The notes beneath the pieces are model-generated. The model was not told the origin of the DNA, searched no databases, and was given only the letters and a program-made list of their open reading frames with translations. A stretch of DNA of 16,779 bases from Spirosoma fluviale (GTDB taxonomy: Bacteria > Bacteroidota > Bacteroidia > Cytophagales > Spirosomataceae): the NCBI GenBank assembly GCA_945860325.1, contig CAMARL010000021.1, positions 1-16,779 on the forward strand, in the 5' to 3' direction. Made by a program: the position numbers and the translations under genes. Below, in pieces: positions 1-7,268 of the stretch; position 1 is the stretch's first letter; each line of letters starts with the position of its first letter.

Positions 1-396
1 GAAGCTGCGAAACAAAATCACGATGTCGTAATGTCGCCTAACTCATATTTCTACATCGATTATTACCAGGCGGAGGCTAAAACAGAACCCATCGCCATCG
101 GAGGATTTTTACCTTTAAGCAAATGCTACTCTTTTGAACCCGATTTGCCGGAATTGACGGCTGAGGAAGCCAAACATGTGGTGGGTATTCAGGCCAACTT
201 ATGGACCGAATATGTCAGTAATCTACCTTATGCGGAGTACATGACCTATCCGAGAGCTTTGGCTTTATCCGAAGTTTCTTGGTCTCCAAAAGAATCAAAA
301 AATTATGAGGATTTTAAAAAGCGTTTGAAGGGTCACATGCCTTCGATGGATGCGTTGAAGATAAATTACTCAAAAGCATTTTTAACTCAACCATAA
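1..396 (+). CDS. GH20 beta-N-acetylhexosaminidase, C-terminal part (5' truncated by window edge)
   Basis: The reading frame is open from base 1, so the true start lies upstream; the ATG at 31 is internal. The visible ~131 residues match the C-terminal part of the GH20 catalytic barrel. They include VVMSPNSYFYIDYYQ, the ANLWTEYV segment that normally carries active-site aromatic and acidic residues, and the TYPRALALSEVSWSP stretch near the barrel end. Family knowledge: GH20 enzymes release terminal GlcNAc or GalNAc from glycans by substrate-assisted catalysis and are usually periplasmic or surface-anchored in Bacteroidota. The protein ends about 25 residues after the barrel, with no room for a further carbohydrate-binding module. 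A strong hairpin follows the stop, so this is the last gene of its transcript. Two sulfatases converge on it, fitting a sulfated aminosugar glycan locus. The GH20 call is firm; exact substrate is not determined. Confidence 0.9.
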   Translation, partial: EAAKQNHDVVMSPNSYFYIDYYQAEAKTEPIAIGGFLPLSKCYSFEPDLPELTAEEAKHVVGIQANLWTEYVSNLPYAEYMTYPRALALSEVSWSPKESKNYEDFKKRLKGHMPSMDALKINYSKAFLTQP

Positions 397-415
397 ACCT
401 GGTTTCTTGAGATGT

Positions 416-453
416 AAAAAATCCTTTTGGTTAATTTCCAAAAGGATTTTTTT
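416..453. terminator. Bidirectional intrinsic terminator between GH20 and sulfatase genes
   Basis: A perfect 15-bp stem pairs 416-430 with 438-452 around a 7-nt loop (TTAATTT). The core is ATCCTTTTGG/CCAAAAGGAT, flanked by A-runs on the left and T-runs on the right. On either strand the hairpin is therefore followed by a U-tract. It lies 19 bp after the GH20 stop (+) and 5 bp after the sulfatase stop (-), as expected for a shared terminator between convergent genes. Confidence 0.93.
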
Positions 454-458
454 ATACC

Positions 459-1934
459 TTAGAATTTAGGATCCACAAATTCCCATTCTTTTACATGAGA
501 GGGTCGATGTTGTTTTTTGGCAATCTCGTCCATCTTTTTAATAAGTTCCAGATTTGTTTGGGCAATATCATTTTGCTCATAAGGATCTTTGGACAAGTCA
601 TATAATTCCCAAGGGGCCAATTTATTTTTTTTCATGTTGGACTTCACCCCTTTGAAATTCCCGATGCGGATTGCGACTTGCCCCGATTTTTCTGGAAATT
701 CGAAATAGATAAAGGGGTGTTTTACTTGGGCTTTGCCTAATAACGTTGGCAAGAATGAAATACCATCCGTTTTGACCGGTATTTTGGCGCCGGTAAGATC
801 GGCTAAAGTAGCCATCACGTCAAATTGGACCGAAGGATGATCAGTGGTTTGACCGGGTTTTATTTTGCCGGGCCAGCGAGCTAGCATCGGTTCTCGGATG
901 CCGCCTTCATATAAGTCTTGTTTGCGCCCTCGTAAACCGGCCACGGAATTGAAAAACTGAGTATCCACTCCTCCTACATCGAAGGTCGCCCCGTTATCAC
1001 TCGAAAACATGATCAACGTATTTTCATCGATTTGATATTTTTTTAAGGTTTCAATGATCCGTCCCACTTGCTTGTCTAAATAGGTAATCATCGCGGCATA
1101 GGTCGCCCGCGGATATTTGGTGGGCACATAGCCACCTTTCATGGACGTGTAAATAGTCTCCGGAAATTTTCCCTGATAGGCTAGTATTTCATCCTCCGGT
1201 GCTTGCAAAGAAAGGTGAGGAAGCGGTAGCGGGAGATATAAAAAGAAAGGATTTTTTTGATTCTTTTGGATAAAAGCCAAGGCTTTCTCCATCATTTTGG
1301 TGGCTGCATAATCCTTGCCTTTAAACTTTTCGAAATCAATGGAGTCTATGCTGACTTTTTTGTTTTGGTATTCATGGACCAATTGATACGTGTTTCTCAA
1401 CGTATCCCATTTTCCATTTTCCCACAGGTGTGTCGGATATAAATTATGTGCTTGTTTTTGGTCCAAGAAACCATAGTAATAATCGAAGCCATGTAGGTTG
1501 GGATCTCCAGTGGTATTATTCATTCCAAGACCCCATTTGCCCACAAGCGCCGTTTGATAGCCCACGGATTTCATTAATTTGGCAATGGTAAATGTGTTTT
1601 CCGGCAAGGGCATTTGGCCACCTTCTTTATCGTCTTTAAATCCTCCCAATTCGTAATTGCCTCGTATGTAGGAATGTCCGGCGTGTTGGCCCGTCATCAA
1701 CATACACCTTGCCGGTGCACAAACAGGCGCACTGGTATAGTGGTTGGTAAATCGAATACCCTCTTTTGCCATGGCATCTAAAAAAGGCGTTTTGATTTTT
1801 TGTTGGCCATAGACGCCCAACTCCCCAAATCCCAAATCATCCGCATAGATGTAAATGACATTTGGTTTTTTTTGAGCCAATAAAGTGACGGATACCAATA
1901 ATAAATACACTGTAGCAAGAAATAATTTCTTCAT
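459..1934 (-). CDS. Secreted sulfatase (formylglycine type, CAPAR motif)
   Basis: 491 residues, a usual length for a family S1 sulfatase. Residues 1-20 form a signal peptide ending at LLAQ. The formylglycine site is C72-A-P-A-R76, the cysteine type, which needs a maturation enzyme encoded elsewhere. Metal and active-site residues are recognisable: D32-D33 (ADDLG), H240 (PLPHLSL), D313-N314 (SSDNG) and K338 in LRGRKQDLYEGG. The usual GKWHLG motif reads GKWGLG here (residues 132-137), so the histidine is replaced by glycine; related arylsulfatase-like proteins with PNLHGFDYYYG after it share this form as I recall. The enzyme hydrolyses sulfate esters, probably on a glycan, in the periplasm or at the surface. 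It follows the other sulfatase gene by 14 bp and is likely co-transcribed. Substrate cannot be named from the sequence. Confidence 0.94.
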   Translation of the reverse strand: MKKLFLATVYLLLVSVTLLAQKKPNVIYIYADDLGFGELGVYGQQKIKTPFLDAMAKEGIRFTNHYTSAPVCAPARCMLMTGQHAGHSYIRGNYELGGFKDDKEGGQMPLPENTFTIAKLMKSVGYQTALVGKWGLGMNNTTGDPNLHGFDYYYGFLDQKQAHNLYPTHLWENGKWDTLRNTYQLVHEYQNKKVSIDSIDFEKFKGKDYAATKMMEKALAFIQKNQKNPFFLYLPLPLPHLSLQAPEDEILAYQGKFPETIYTSMKGGYVPTKYPRATYAAMITYLDKQVGRIIETLKKYQIDENTLIMFSSDNGATFDVGGVDTQFFNSVAGLRGRKQDLYEGGIREPMLARWPGKIKPGQTTDHPSVQFDVMATLADLTGAKIPVKTDGISFLPTLLGKAQVKHPFIYFEFPEKSGQVAIRIGNFKGVKSNMKKNKLAPWELYDLSKDPYEQNDIAQTNLELIKKMDEIAKKQHRPSHVKEWEFVDPKF

Positions 1935-1948
1935 GCGTTCACCTTGTT

Positions 1949-3376
1949 TTATTGGCCTACGGCTCTATTCCCTGTTCCTTTTCTTTGCGTCAAATCATCT
2001 CCTAATTCTTCGCGCGCTTTTTCTGCTAATTGCTTTAAATCGGCTACGACCGTTGGGTAAAGCGATTGAACATCATATCGCTCACCTGGATCTCTGCGTA
2101 AATCATAAAGCGCTTCGGGGTAGGGGAAATCTTCTCTTCCCTTTCCAGGAAATCCATCTTGCCCTGGCATAAACCCTTCGTAGGTTCTTCCAGGATGCGC
2201 AAGGACTAATTTCCACTGGCCCTTTCGGACGGCTTCCAAATTATTTTTTCGAAAATAGTATAAAAATTCTTTGCGGGGTTCGGCTTTTTCCTCATCCTTT
2301 AATAGCGAGAATACATTGACTCCGTCGATTTTTTTCACCGGTAGTTTTGAATGAGTAATGGCACAAATAGTAGGTAAAAGATCGATGTTGGACGCTAAGC
2401 CATTATTGATTTTTCCTCCTTGAATATGGCCATTCCATTGAGCAATAAAGGGAACTCTATTGCCACCTTCAAACGAGGTACCCTTAGCTTCTCTTAATCC
2501 GCTTGTTGACCCAGCATGGTTGCCGAAATTTTGCCAAGGACCATTGTCCGAAGTGAAAATTACTAGTGTATTGTTGTCAATTTTCAAGCGCTTGAGGGTC
2601 TTCAAAATCTCACCTACCGACCAGTCCATTTCCATCATCACATCGCCATAAAGTCCTTGTTTGCTTTTTCCTTTAAATGCAGCGGAGGCATTGATGGGAA
2701 CGTGTGGCATCGGATGAGGCATGTAGACAAAGAAGGGTTTTGCCTTATTTTTTTCAATGAATTTAATGGACTCTTTAGTTAGTATGTTGATCAATTGCGC
2801 TTGGTCATCTAAGGTTTTAATGTATCTCTCTGGTTTTGAGCCTCGGATTAAAGGAAGTTCCGGGAATTCCTTTCTTTGATTCGTTGCGTTTCTAGTTCCG
2901 TCGTAATGCACGGGCCACATATCGTTTGAATAAGGAATACCTACATATTCATCGAAGCCATGTTGGGTCGGTAAAAATCTCTCTGAATCTCCTAAATGCC
3001 ATTTGCCAAAAATGCCGGTTGTGTAGCCATTGGCTTTTAAAACTTCGGCAATCGTTTCTTCCTCTTTATTTATTCCGACGGGCGAATTTGGAAAAAGCGC
3101 TCCTGAAATTCCGATTCTGTTTGGGTAGCATCCGGTCAATAGACCAGCCCTTGATGCGCTACAAACAGCCTGAGCGGAAAGAAAATTGGTCAATCGAACT
3201 CCGTTCTTAGCCATCTGGTCTAAATTGGGTGTTTGATATTGACTTGCTCCGTAGCAACTTAAATCTCCATAGCCCAAATCATCCATTAAGATGACGATGA
3301 CGTTTGGTTTTTTTTGAGCAAAAATGTGTGTGCTGGCAAAGGCCAAAAAGCTGGCAAGGAGGAGGAATTTTTTCAT
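1949..3376 (-). CDS. Secreted sulfatase (formylglycine type, CSASR motif)
   Basis: 475 residues from the ATG at 3376-3374. A longer frame opens with TTG at 3403, but the ATG is chosen because it places a clean signal peptide (MKKFLLLASFLAFAS, ending at HIFAQ) at the N-terminus. The sulfatase domain follows at once with the KPNVIVILMDDLGYGD strand. The formylglycine motif is C-S-A-S-R at residues 72-76 (C-x-A-x-R variant), followed by GLLTGCYPNRIGI. Other hallmarks are GIFGKWHLGD with the standard Lys and His, HPMPHVPI, FTSDNGPW with metal-binding Asp-Asn, and EGGNRVPF. The C-terminus carries the usual LYDLRRDPGE stretch. It resembles arylsulfatase A or GalNAc-6-sulfatase-like enzymes; the exact ester cleaved is unknown. 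It is the first gene of a two-sulfatase unit and sits just downstream of a SusD-like remnant, so it probably belonged to a polysaccharide utilisation locus. Confidence 0.94.
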   Translation of the reverse strand: MKKFLLLASFLAFASTHIFAQKKPNVIVILMDDLGYGDLSCYGASQYQTPNLDQMAKNGVRLTNFLSAQAVCSASRAGLLTGCYPNRIGISGALFPNSPVGINKEEETIAEVLKANGYTTGIFGKWHLGDSERFLPTQHGFDEYVGIPYSNDMWPVHYDGTRNATNQRKEFPELPLIRGSKPERYIKTLDDQAQLINILTKESIKFIEKNKAKPFFVYMPHPMPHVPINASAAFKGKSKQGLYGDVMMEMDWSVGEILKTLKRLKIDNNTLVIFTSDNGPWQNFGNHAGSTSGLREAKGTSFEGGNRVPFIAQWNGHIQGGKINNGLASNIDLLPTICAITHSKLPVKKIDGVNVFSLLKDEEKAEPRKEFLYYFRKNNLEAVRKGQWKLVLAHPGRTYEGFMPGQDGFPGKGREDFPYPEALYDLRRDPGERYDVQSLYPTVVADLKQLAEKAREELGDDLTQRKGTGNRAVGQ

Positions 3377-3519
3377 AGGTTTATGGTTATATTCTGGGGT
3401 CAATTAATTTTAAAAATAAACCAAATTAATATTTCTTTGAATAATATTTAATCCATTGAAACAGTGCAAAATATCAATTATTTTTTGATTCAGAAAATAA
3501 TTGGTAACATTCTAATTAA
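3377..3519. other. A/T-rich leader of the sulfatase pair
   Basis: This stretch carries no open frame of note. A 10-bp A/T-rich inverted repeat (3475-3484 with 3494-3503, CAATTATTTT/AAAATAATTG) lies 16 bp after the stop of the SusD-like fragment on the - strand and could be the old terminator of that gene, though its U-tract is poor. The sulfatase promoter should lie between about 3380 and 3475. Only imperfect -7 matches (for example TTAATTTG on the - strand, 3429-3422) are seen, and none is paired with a good -33 element. Confidence 0.35.
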
Positions 3520-3624
3520 TTACCAGCCAGGATTTTGAGCAGGATTAGGATTCAATAATTTTTCTTTTTTGGTTAAATTTTGTCTAAGCTCAACAGTTAA
3601 ACGACAGATTTGACAAACGAATGA
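3520..3624 (-). pseudogene. Remnant of a SusD/RagB-family gene (last codons only)
   Basis: The - strand frame from an in-frame TGA at 3627-3625 to the TAA at 3522-3520 encodes 34 codons. The last part reads NLTKKEKLLNPNPAQNPGW followed by stop. A C-terminus of the form N-P-x-x-x-QNPGW/Y immediately before the stop is a hallmark of SusD-family outer-membrane glycan-binding lipoproteins. There is no start codon, signal peptide or SusD body upstream; the YceI gene begins its stop region 25 bp away. I infer the 3' end of a deleted susD, left in front of two sulfatases where a SusC/SusD pair would be expected. The similarity covers only about 12-20 residues, so chance resemblance is possible. Confidence 0.5.
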
Positions 3625-3642
3625 TCAAACAATCCGATCATT
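3620..3642 (-). terminator. Possible weak hairpin after the YceI gene
   Basis: A 7-bp inverted repeat, AATGATC (3620-3626) with GATCATT (3636-3642) around a 9-nt loop, starts 6 bp after the YceI stop codon on the - strand. No proper U-tract follows (CGTTTGTC), so it may stabilise the transcript end rather than terminate. Confidence 0.3.
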
Positions 3643-3648
3643 ACATCC

Positions 3649-4188
3649 TTATTTCTTGACATAATTTATTTTGCTACTGACCCGGATTACCTCGGCAATT
3701 TTAGCAAAAACTATTCTAGGAATGTCAATTTTATAATCCACTAGTTTGATATCAAATTGGCACGTGAGGCTCACTTGGTCTCCCTTAGAAACTATAGTTC
3801 CTTTTATTTCAATAGGATTTGTGATTCCATGAATGGTTGCCGTACCCACTGCTGTGACTACATAAGTACCTGGAACTCTTAAATCGACCACCTCTCTGAT
3901 TTTTCCTTTAAAAGTGACGCTTGGGAATTTATCACTTTCTAAATAATTTTCATTGAAATGTTCTTGCATTAATTTGTTAGGGAAAACGAAACTAGAGACA
4001 CGCATTTGTACCGCAACTTCGTTGTTATCTGCGTTGATGATACTGCCCACTTGCTTATTTAATGCATCTATATCCTCAAGAGGGGTTTTTGAAAAGAAAG
4101 AAACCTCTCCATTCTGTGCCATGTACAACTGCCCATTCGCCTGAAAACCCAAAATAAATAGGCCAATTACTACAATTAAATGTCTCAT
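3649..4188 (-). CDS. YceI family periplasmic protein
   Basis: 179 residues. Residues 1-20 are a signal peptide (MRHLIVVIGLFILGFQANGQ). The rest fits the YceI lipocalin-like barrel, with the diagnostic HFNENYLESDKFPSVTFKG segment (77-95) and HGITNPIEIKG (120-130). Family knowledge: YceI-like proteins bind isoprenoid or other hydrophobic ligands in a beta-barrel and are often linked to respiratory or stress functions; catalytic activity is not generally assigned. Its ATG overlaps the stop of the DUF5777 gene by 4 bp (ATGA), implying translational coupling. It is the last gene of the Rieske-DUF5777-YceI operon. The family call is firm; the ligand is unknown. Confidence 0.9.
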   Translation of the reverse strand: MRHLIVVIGLFILGFQANGQLYMAQNGEVSFFSKTPLEDIDALNKQVGSIINADNNEVAVQMRVSSFVFPNKLMQEHFNENYLESDKFPSVTFKGKIREVVDLRVPGTYVVTAVGTATIHGITNPIEIKGTIVSKGDQVSLTCQFDIKLVDYKIDIPRIVFAKIAEVIRVSSKINYVKK

Positions 4189-5114
4189 TTTTTATTTTTT
4201 TTATCAGGTTCTAAGCTAAAAGTTCTGGCTAAATTAAACCCATAAAATATGTCGGTATTGGCCCAGGTACCTGTCGTTTGGCTAATGAAATGTTTCTCGA
4301 TCATTCCTTTGGAATTTGTAAAATGCAATTGGAATACGTGGCCCCCCGTTTCAATATCAAATCCAATTGAAAATGAATCTTGGTATGGATATACAGTTCC
4401 AGAGGTTTTCAAAAAGTTCTGGGTATTCACAATATTCTTATAATATTCGGCCGATAAGCTAAGTCGGTTGTTCAATTTATACCTTCCGCCAAAGCCCAAT
4501 GAATATAGATTATTGTCGAAATAAACGGACTCCACTTTGTTGTTGTATAAGATGGTAGGCATAATCTGTAGGGATAACTTATCGGTAAATTTCCTTGCAA
4601 TCAGTATTTGGCCCATATACGTTTGTCGCTGTAAATTATTCTCGTACCTCATAACATTCCCTGAAGGCAATATATAGCCAGTCGGCATGGTATTAGTCGC
4701 TAAACTCCCATAGACCGTAAGTGTCACAGGCATTTGATTGGATTGCCTCAAAACCTTGTATTTTGTATAAAAATCATAGGTTTTTTCAATGGTGGATCGA
4801 CCCATTCCCACCAGCCAAACATCACTTAATCCATACTCCAATCCTAATCTAATTTTGGCTTCGTCCAAACCTAGAAAGTTATCCATGAACCCTGAATTTA
4901 ATGCCCCAAATCGATGCGATATCCAAAAATTTATATGTTTTTTGGCAATGGTTTCCACCGTTTGGCCATTGATAAATCGACTACCCTTGAAGGTGGCTTG
5001 GGTATAAGTGATTTTCTTGGCATCCACTTGGTTGAGCATGTTCAATAAATCATCTTGACCCAATAATGGGGATGCAGCTAGCATGCCAAAAAGGAATAAG
5101 ATTGTAGTTTTCAT
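4185..5114 (-). CDS. DUF5777 family outer-membrane beta-barrel-like protein
   Basis: 309 residues with a signal peptide (1-19, cleaved near LLGQ). The segment INFWISHRFGALNSGF followed by FLGLDEAKIRLGLEYG (about 61-95) is the signature I associate with DUF5777 proteins of Bacteroidota. The remainder consists of alternating amphipathic strands such as LSLQIMPTILYNN and RLSLSAEYYKNIV, and ends in LARTFSLEP, consistent with an outer-membrane barrel. No enzymatic motif is visible. The start codon is 1 bp from the Rieske stop and the gene's own stop overlaps the YceI start, so all three are surely one operon. The association with a Rieske protein and YceI suggests a role near periplasmic electron transfer or ligand transport; this is inference. 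Confidence 0.8.
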   Translation of the reverse strand: MKTTILFLFGMLAASPLLGQDDLLNMLNQVDAKKITYTQATFKGSRFINGQTVETIAKKHINFWISHRFGALNSGFMDNFLGLDEAKIRLGLEYGLSDVWLVGMGRSTIEKTYDFYTKYKVLRQSNQMPVTLTVYGSLATNTMPTGYILPSGNVMRYENNLQRQTYMGQILIARKFTDKLSLQIMPTILYNNKVESVYFDNNLYSLGFGGRYKLNNRLSLSAEYYKNIVNTQNFLKTSGTVYPYQDSFSIGFDIETGGHVFQLHFTNSKGMIEKHFISQTTGTWANTDIFYGFNLARTFSLEPDKKNKK

Positions 5115-5115
5115 C

Positions 5116-5550
5116 TTAAGAAAAAACCCGAAGGCTTGTATTGGTCAAGCTCGTTTTGTAAACAGCAATATCTTTACTGCTAACATTGTTAGTCCTTGTC
5201 CCCGTTATACTAAAAGAAGCACCATGAACTGGGCATGAAAATCCTGATCCATTGTACATGACTTGGGCTTGACCCTGATGAGAACAAATTTGCGTGACTG
5301 CCGCAAAGCTTGTGGCTGAAACTCGGGCGATGACCACCTGGTTCAAAACAATGTACTTGCCAACCGTATTTAAGGAGCTATATGAGGCATTTGTTAAATC
5401 TAAGGTAAAGTCAACGGTGCCTGAAGGCGCCACATCTGATTCATTTTGACAAGAACTTAAGGCACTGGCGCCACAATAAATCGCCATTAATGAAGCACCT
5501 TTTAATCCTAATGATTTTAAAAATTCGTTTCTTTTAATCTTATTTTCCAT
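5116..5550 (-). CDS. Rieske (2Fe-2S) lipoprotein
   Basis: 144 residues. The cluster-binding motif is C89-S-H91 ... C106-P-V-H109, the two-Cys, two-His pattern of Rieske proteins. The N-terminus has KRNEFLKSLG followed by a hydrophobic stretch and a lipobox-like ALSSC (C34), so it is probably exported and lipid-anchored. The leader resembles a Tat signal, but the second arginine is replaced (R-N-E-F-L-K). A folded Fe-S protein would favour Tat export, yet this is uncertain. It is a small stand-alone Rieske domain, not part of a visible bc1 complex or oxygenase. It heads the operon with DUF5777 and YceI and probably carries electrons in the periplasm. Its partner is not in the window; the nearby cytochrome c-sugar dehydrogenase is a candidate. 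Confidence 0.92.
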   Translation of the reverse strand: MENKIKRNEFLKSLGLKGASLMAIYCGASALSSCQNESDVAPSGTVDFTLDLTNASYSSLNTVGKYIVLNQVVIARVSATSFAAVTQICSHQGQAQVMYNGSGFSCPVHGASFSITGTRTNNVSSKDIAVYKTSLTNTSLRVFS

Positions 5551-5614
5551 GGAAGGCTATGATGGTACGGTATGTAAAATTAATTAAATTTTAATGTTTT
5601 AACGTCTGATTTAT

Positions 5615-5628
5615 ATGATTAATATCAT
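5615..5628. promoter_or_regulatory. Palindrome ATGAT-TAAT-ATCAT upstream of the Rieske operon (possible Crp/Fnr-type site)
   Basis: The inverted repeat ATGAT/ATCAT around TAAT lies 65-78 bp upstream of the Rieske start. Its core TGAT-N4-ATCA matches the core of the general FNR-family operator (TTGAT-N4-ATCAA). The downstream operon encodes an Fe-S protein, so redox-responsive control would make sense. The site is short and the region is A/T-rich, so chance occurrence is a real possibility. No convincing -7/-33 pair was found between it and the gene. Confidence 0.3.
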
Positions 5629-5681
5629 CATTTGATACGAATTAGGCATCCCGACACATCAAGTCGACGACACAAAAGCTA

Positions 5682-5815
5682 TTCCCTCTTACCTCATACC
5701 TATTACCTCATACCTATTACTTAATACCTAATACCTATTACTTATTACCTCTTAATTATTACCTATTACCTATTACCTCTTACCTCTTACCTAATACCTC
5801 TTACCTATTTACTTA
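5682..5815. repeat. Degenerate 7-bp tandem repeat array (about 18 units, consensus WTACCTM)
   Basis: From 5689 to 5807 there are seventeen uninterrupted heptamers in register. Most are TTACCTA, TTACCTC, ATACCTA or ATACCTC; variants are TTACTTA and TTAATTA. A degenerate unit TTCCCTC precedes them (5682-5688), and after one extra T a final TTACTTA (5809-5815) includes the stop codon of the sugar dehydrogenase gene. The array thus fills the 3' flank of that gene. On its transcript the units read as UAGGUAA or GAGGUAA, whose GAGGU core resembles a Shine-Dalgarno sequence. It is not coding and has no spacer/repeat structure like CRISPR. Confidence 0.95.
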
Positions 5816-7225
5816 ATTCGGATTAACCCTAAACACCATTCCAGGATTTTCTACGCCGATGTACATGTACCCATCCGACCCTAATTTTACATTACGTAAT
5901 CGACCCACATTGAGTAAAATCTTCTCTTGCATAACCACCTTATTGTCTTTGATGACACAACGATTTAGGTAATTGAAACGTAAAGAACCAATCATTAAAT
6001 TACCCTTCCATGCTGGATATTTGTCTGTGTTCATAAAGATCAAACCTGATGGGGCGATCGAAGGAATAAAATATGAAACAGGTTGCTCCATGCCTTCTTT
6101 TTTCGAAATGTTGGTAATCGGCTTTCCATCATAGTTGATTCCGTAGGAGATCACGGGCCAACCGTAATTTCGGCCAGCTTGGATGATGTTAATTTCATCT
6201 CCACCGCGTGGGCCATGTTCTGTTTCCCAGATATCTCCCGTCCATGGATTGGTCGTTAGCCCTTGAGGATTTCTTTGTCCATATGAATAAATACTTGGAT
6301 GGAATTTAGCCGGATCTTTGCCCACAAATGGATTGTCTTTTGGTACCGTTCCATCATCGTGTAGGCGATGAATTTTCCCATTATCAGTATCCGTTTCTTG
6401 CGGAAATACCTTTTCCATGCCTCTTTCACCTACGGAGAAAAACATAAACCCTTTCTTGTCAAAGGTGATTCGAGAGCCAAAATGTTGGAATGTTTTAGTA
6501 TAAGGAAGCGACTCAAAAAGCTCTTGAGACTCCACCCACATATTGTTTTTGATTTTTCCTCGAACAATTCCTGTGGAAGTCAACGTGGTCGAACCATCCA
6601 TTTTGAATTTAGAGTAGGACATATAGACCCAACCGTTTTCCGCAAATTTAGGATGTAAAGCAATGTCCAAAAGTCCTCCTTGGCCTTTCGCTATAACTTC
6701 TGGTGTCCCTGTAATTTCAGTTTTATTTCTTTTTTGATCGACCAAATACAATTTCCCCTTTCGGTCAGAAATCAAATAATCTTTATTTGGCAATTGAGCA
6801 AATCCCCATGGACTATCAAAACCTGTGGCAATTGTGTCCAATTTAACGGTGATGCCTTCTGAAACAAAAATATTCGATTTAGGCTTATTTGCAAATTTAT
6901 ATTGCTCTACTCCAGCTAAATTCTCGATGATTAAATCAGTTAATTTATCGATGTCTTTAGGAGATAATATGCCTTTCCAAGTAGGCATTCCCATGTCATT
7001 GTATCCATTCGTGATGCTGGCAACTAATTCTGGTTTTGTATTTCCATGTTTCCATTTACGATCCACAAATGCTTCTACTTTTTCACCGTGACACGAGGAG
7101 CAATATTGCGTATAAATCTTTTCTGTGGGCTCATCGATAACAGCTTTTTTAGGAGCTGTATTTAATGACATGATGGATAAAGTGGCTGTGGCGATAAGGC
7201 CAACAATCATTATTTTTTTGTACAT
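5813..7225 (-). CDS. Periplasmic cytochrome c-PQQ-dependent sugar dehydrogenase fusion
   Basis: 470 residues. A signal peptide (about 1-24) precedes a small class I cytochrome c domain (about 34-105), with heme motif C42-S-S-C45-H46 and a likely axial Met in NDMGMPTWKG (M80). From about 120 a six-bladed sugar dehydrogenase beta-propeller follows: SPWGFAQLP (138-146), QHFGSR (H249 at the position of the catalytic base), GERG (266-269), GQRNPQGL (316-323) and EHGPRGGDEIN (336-346). These are signatures of the soluble glucose dehydrogenase / aldose sugar dehydrogenase family, which oxidises sugars with PQQ. The fused cytochrome can accept the electrons directly. Sugar specificity is unknown. The gene is divergent from the Kelch gene, with its own likely promoter at 7269-7297, and its 3' end runs into the heptamer array. 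Confidence 0.93.
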   Translation of the reverse strand: MYKKIMIVGLIATATLSIMSLNTAPKKAVIDEPTEKIYTQYCSSCHGEKVEAFVDRKWKHGNTKPELVASITNGYNDMGMPTWKGILSPKDIDKLTDLIIENLAGVEQYKFANKPKSNIFVSEGITVKLDTIATGFDSPWGFAQLPNKDYLISDRKGKLYLVDQKRNKTEITGTPEVIAKGQGGLLDIALHPKFAENGWVYMSYSKFKMDGSTTLTSTGIVRGKIKNNMWVESQELFESLPYTKTFQHFGSRITFDKKGFMFFSVGERGMEKVFPQETDTDNGKIHRLHDDGTVPKDNPFVGKDPAKFHPSIYSYGQRNPQGLTTNPWTGDIWETEHGPRGGDEINIIQAGRNYGWPVISYGINYDGKPITNISKKEGMEQPVSYFIPSIAPSGLIFMNTDKYPAWKGNLMIGSLRFNYLNRCVIKDNKVVMQEKILLNVGRLRNVKLGSDGYMYIGVENPGMVFRVNPN

Positions 7226-7268
7226 GGTAGGTTTTATTAATTCGAGCGCTAAGCTAAAAATTATTTTT

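Noticed and set aside
1257..3210. + strand open frames across the sulfatases
   Set aside because: They are antisense shadows with no recognisable motifs and no start context.
3377..3403. TTG start for the second sulfatase
   Set aside because: The ATG at 3376 puts the signal peptide at the N-terminus; the extension carries no features.
5116..5550. The Rieske protein as a subunit of a ring-hydroxylating dioxygenase or bc1 complex
   Set aside because: It is only 144 residues with a single Rieske domain and no neighbouring oxygenase, cytochrome b or c1 gene in the window.
5682..5815. The heptamer array as a CRISPR or a coding repeat
   Set aside because: Units are only 7 bp and directly abutting, with no spacers, and the period is not a multiple of three; stops occur in all frames.
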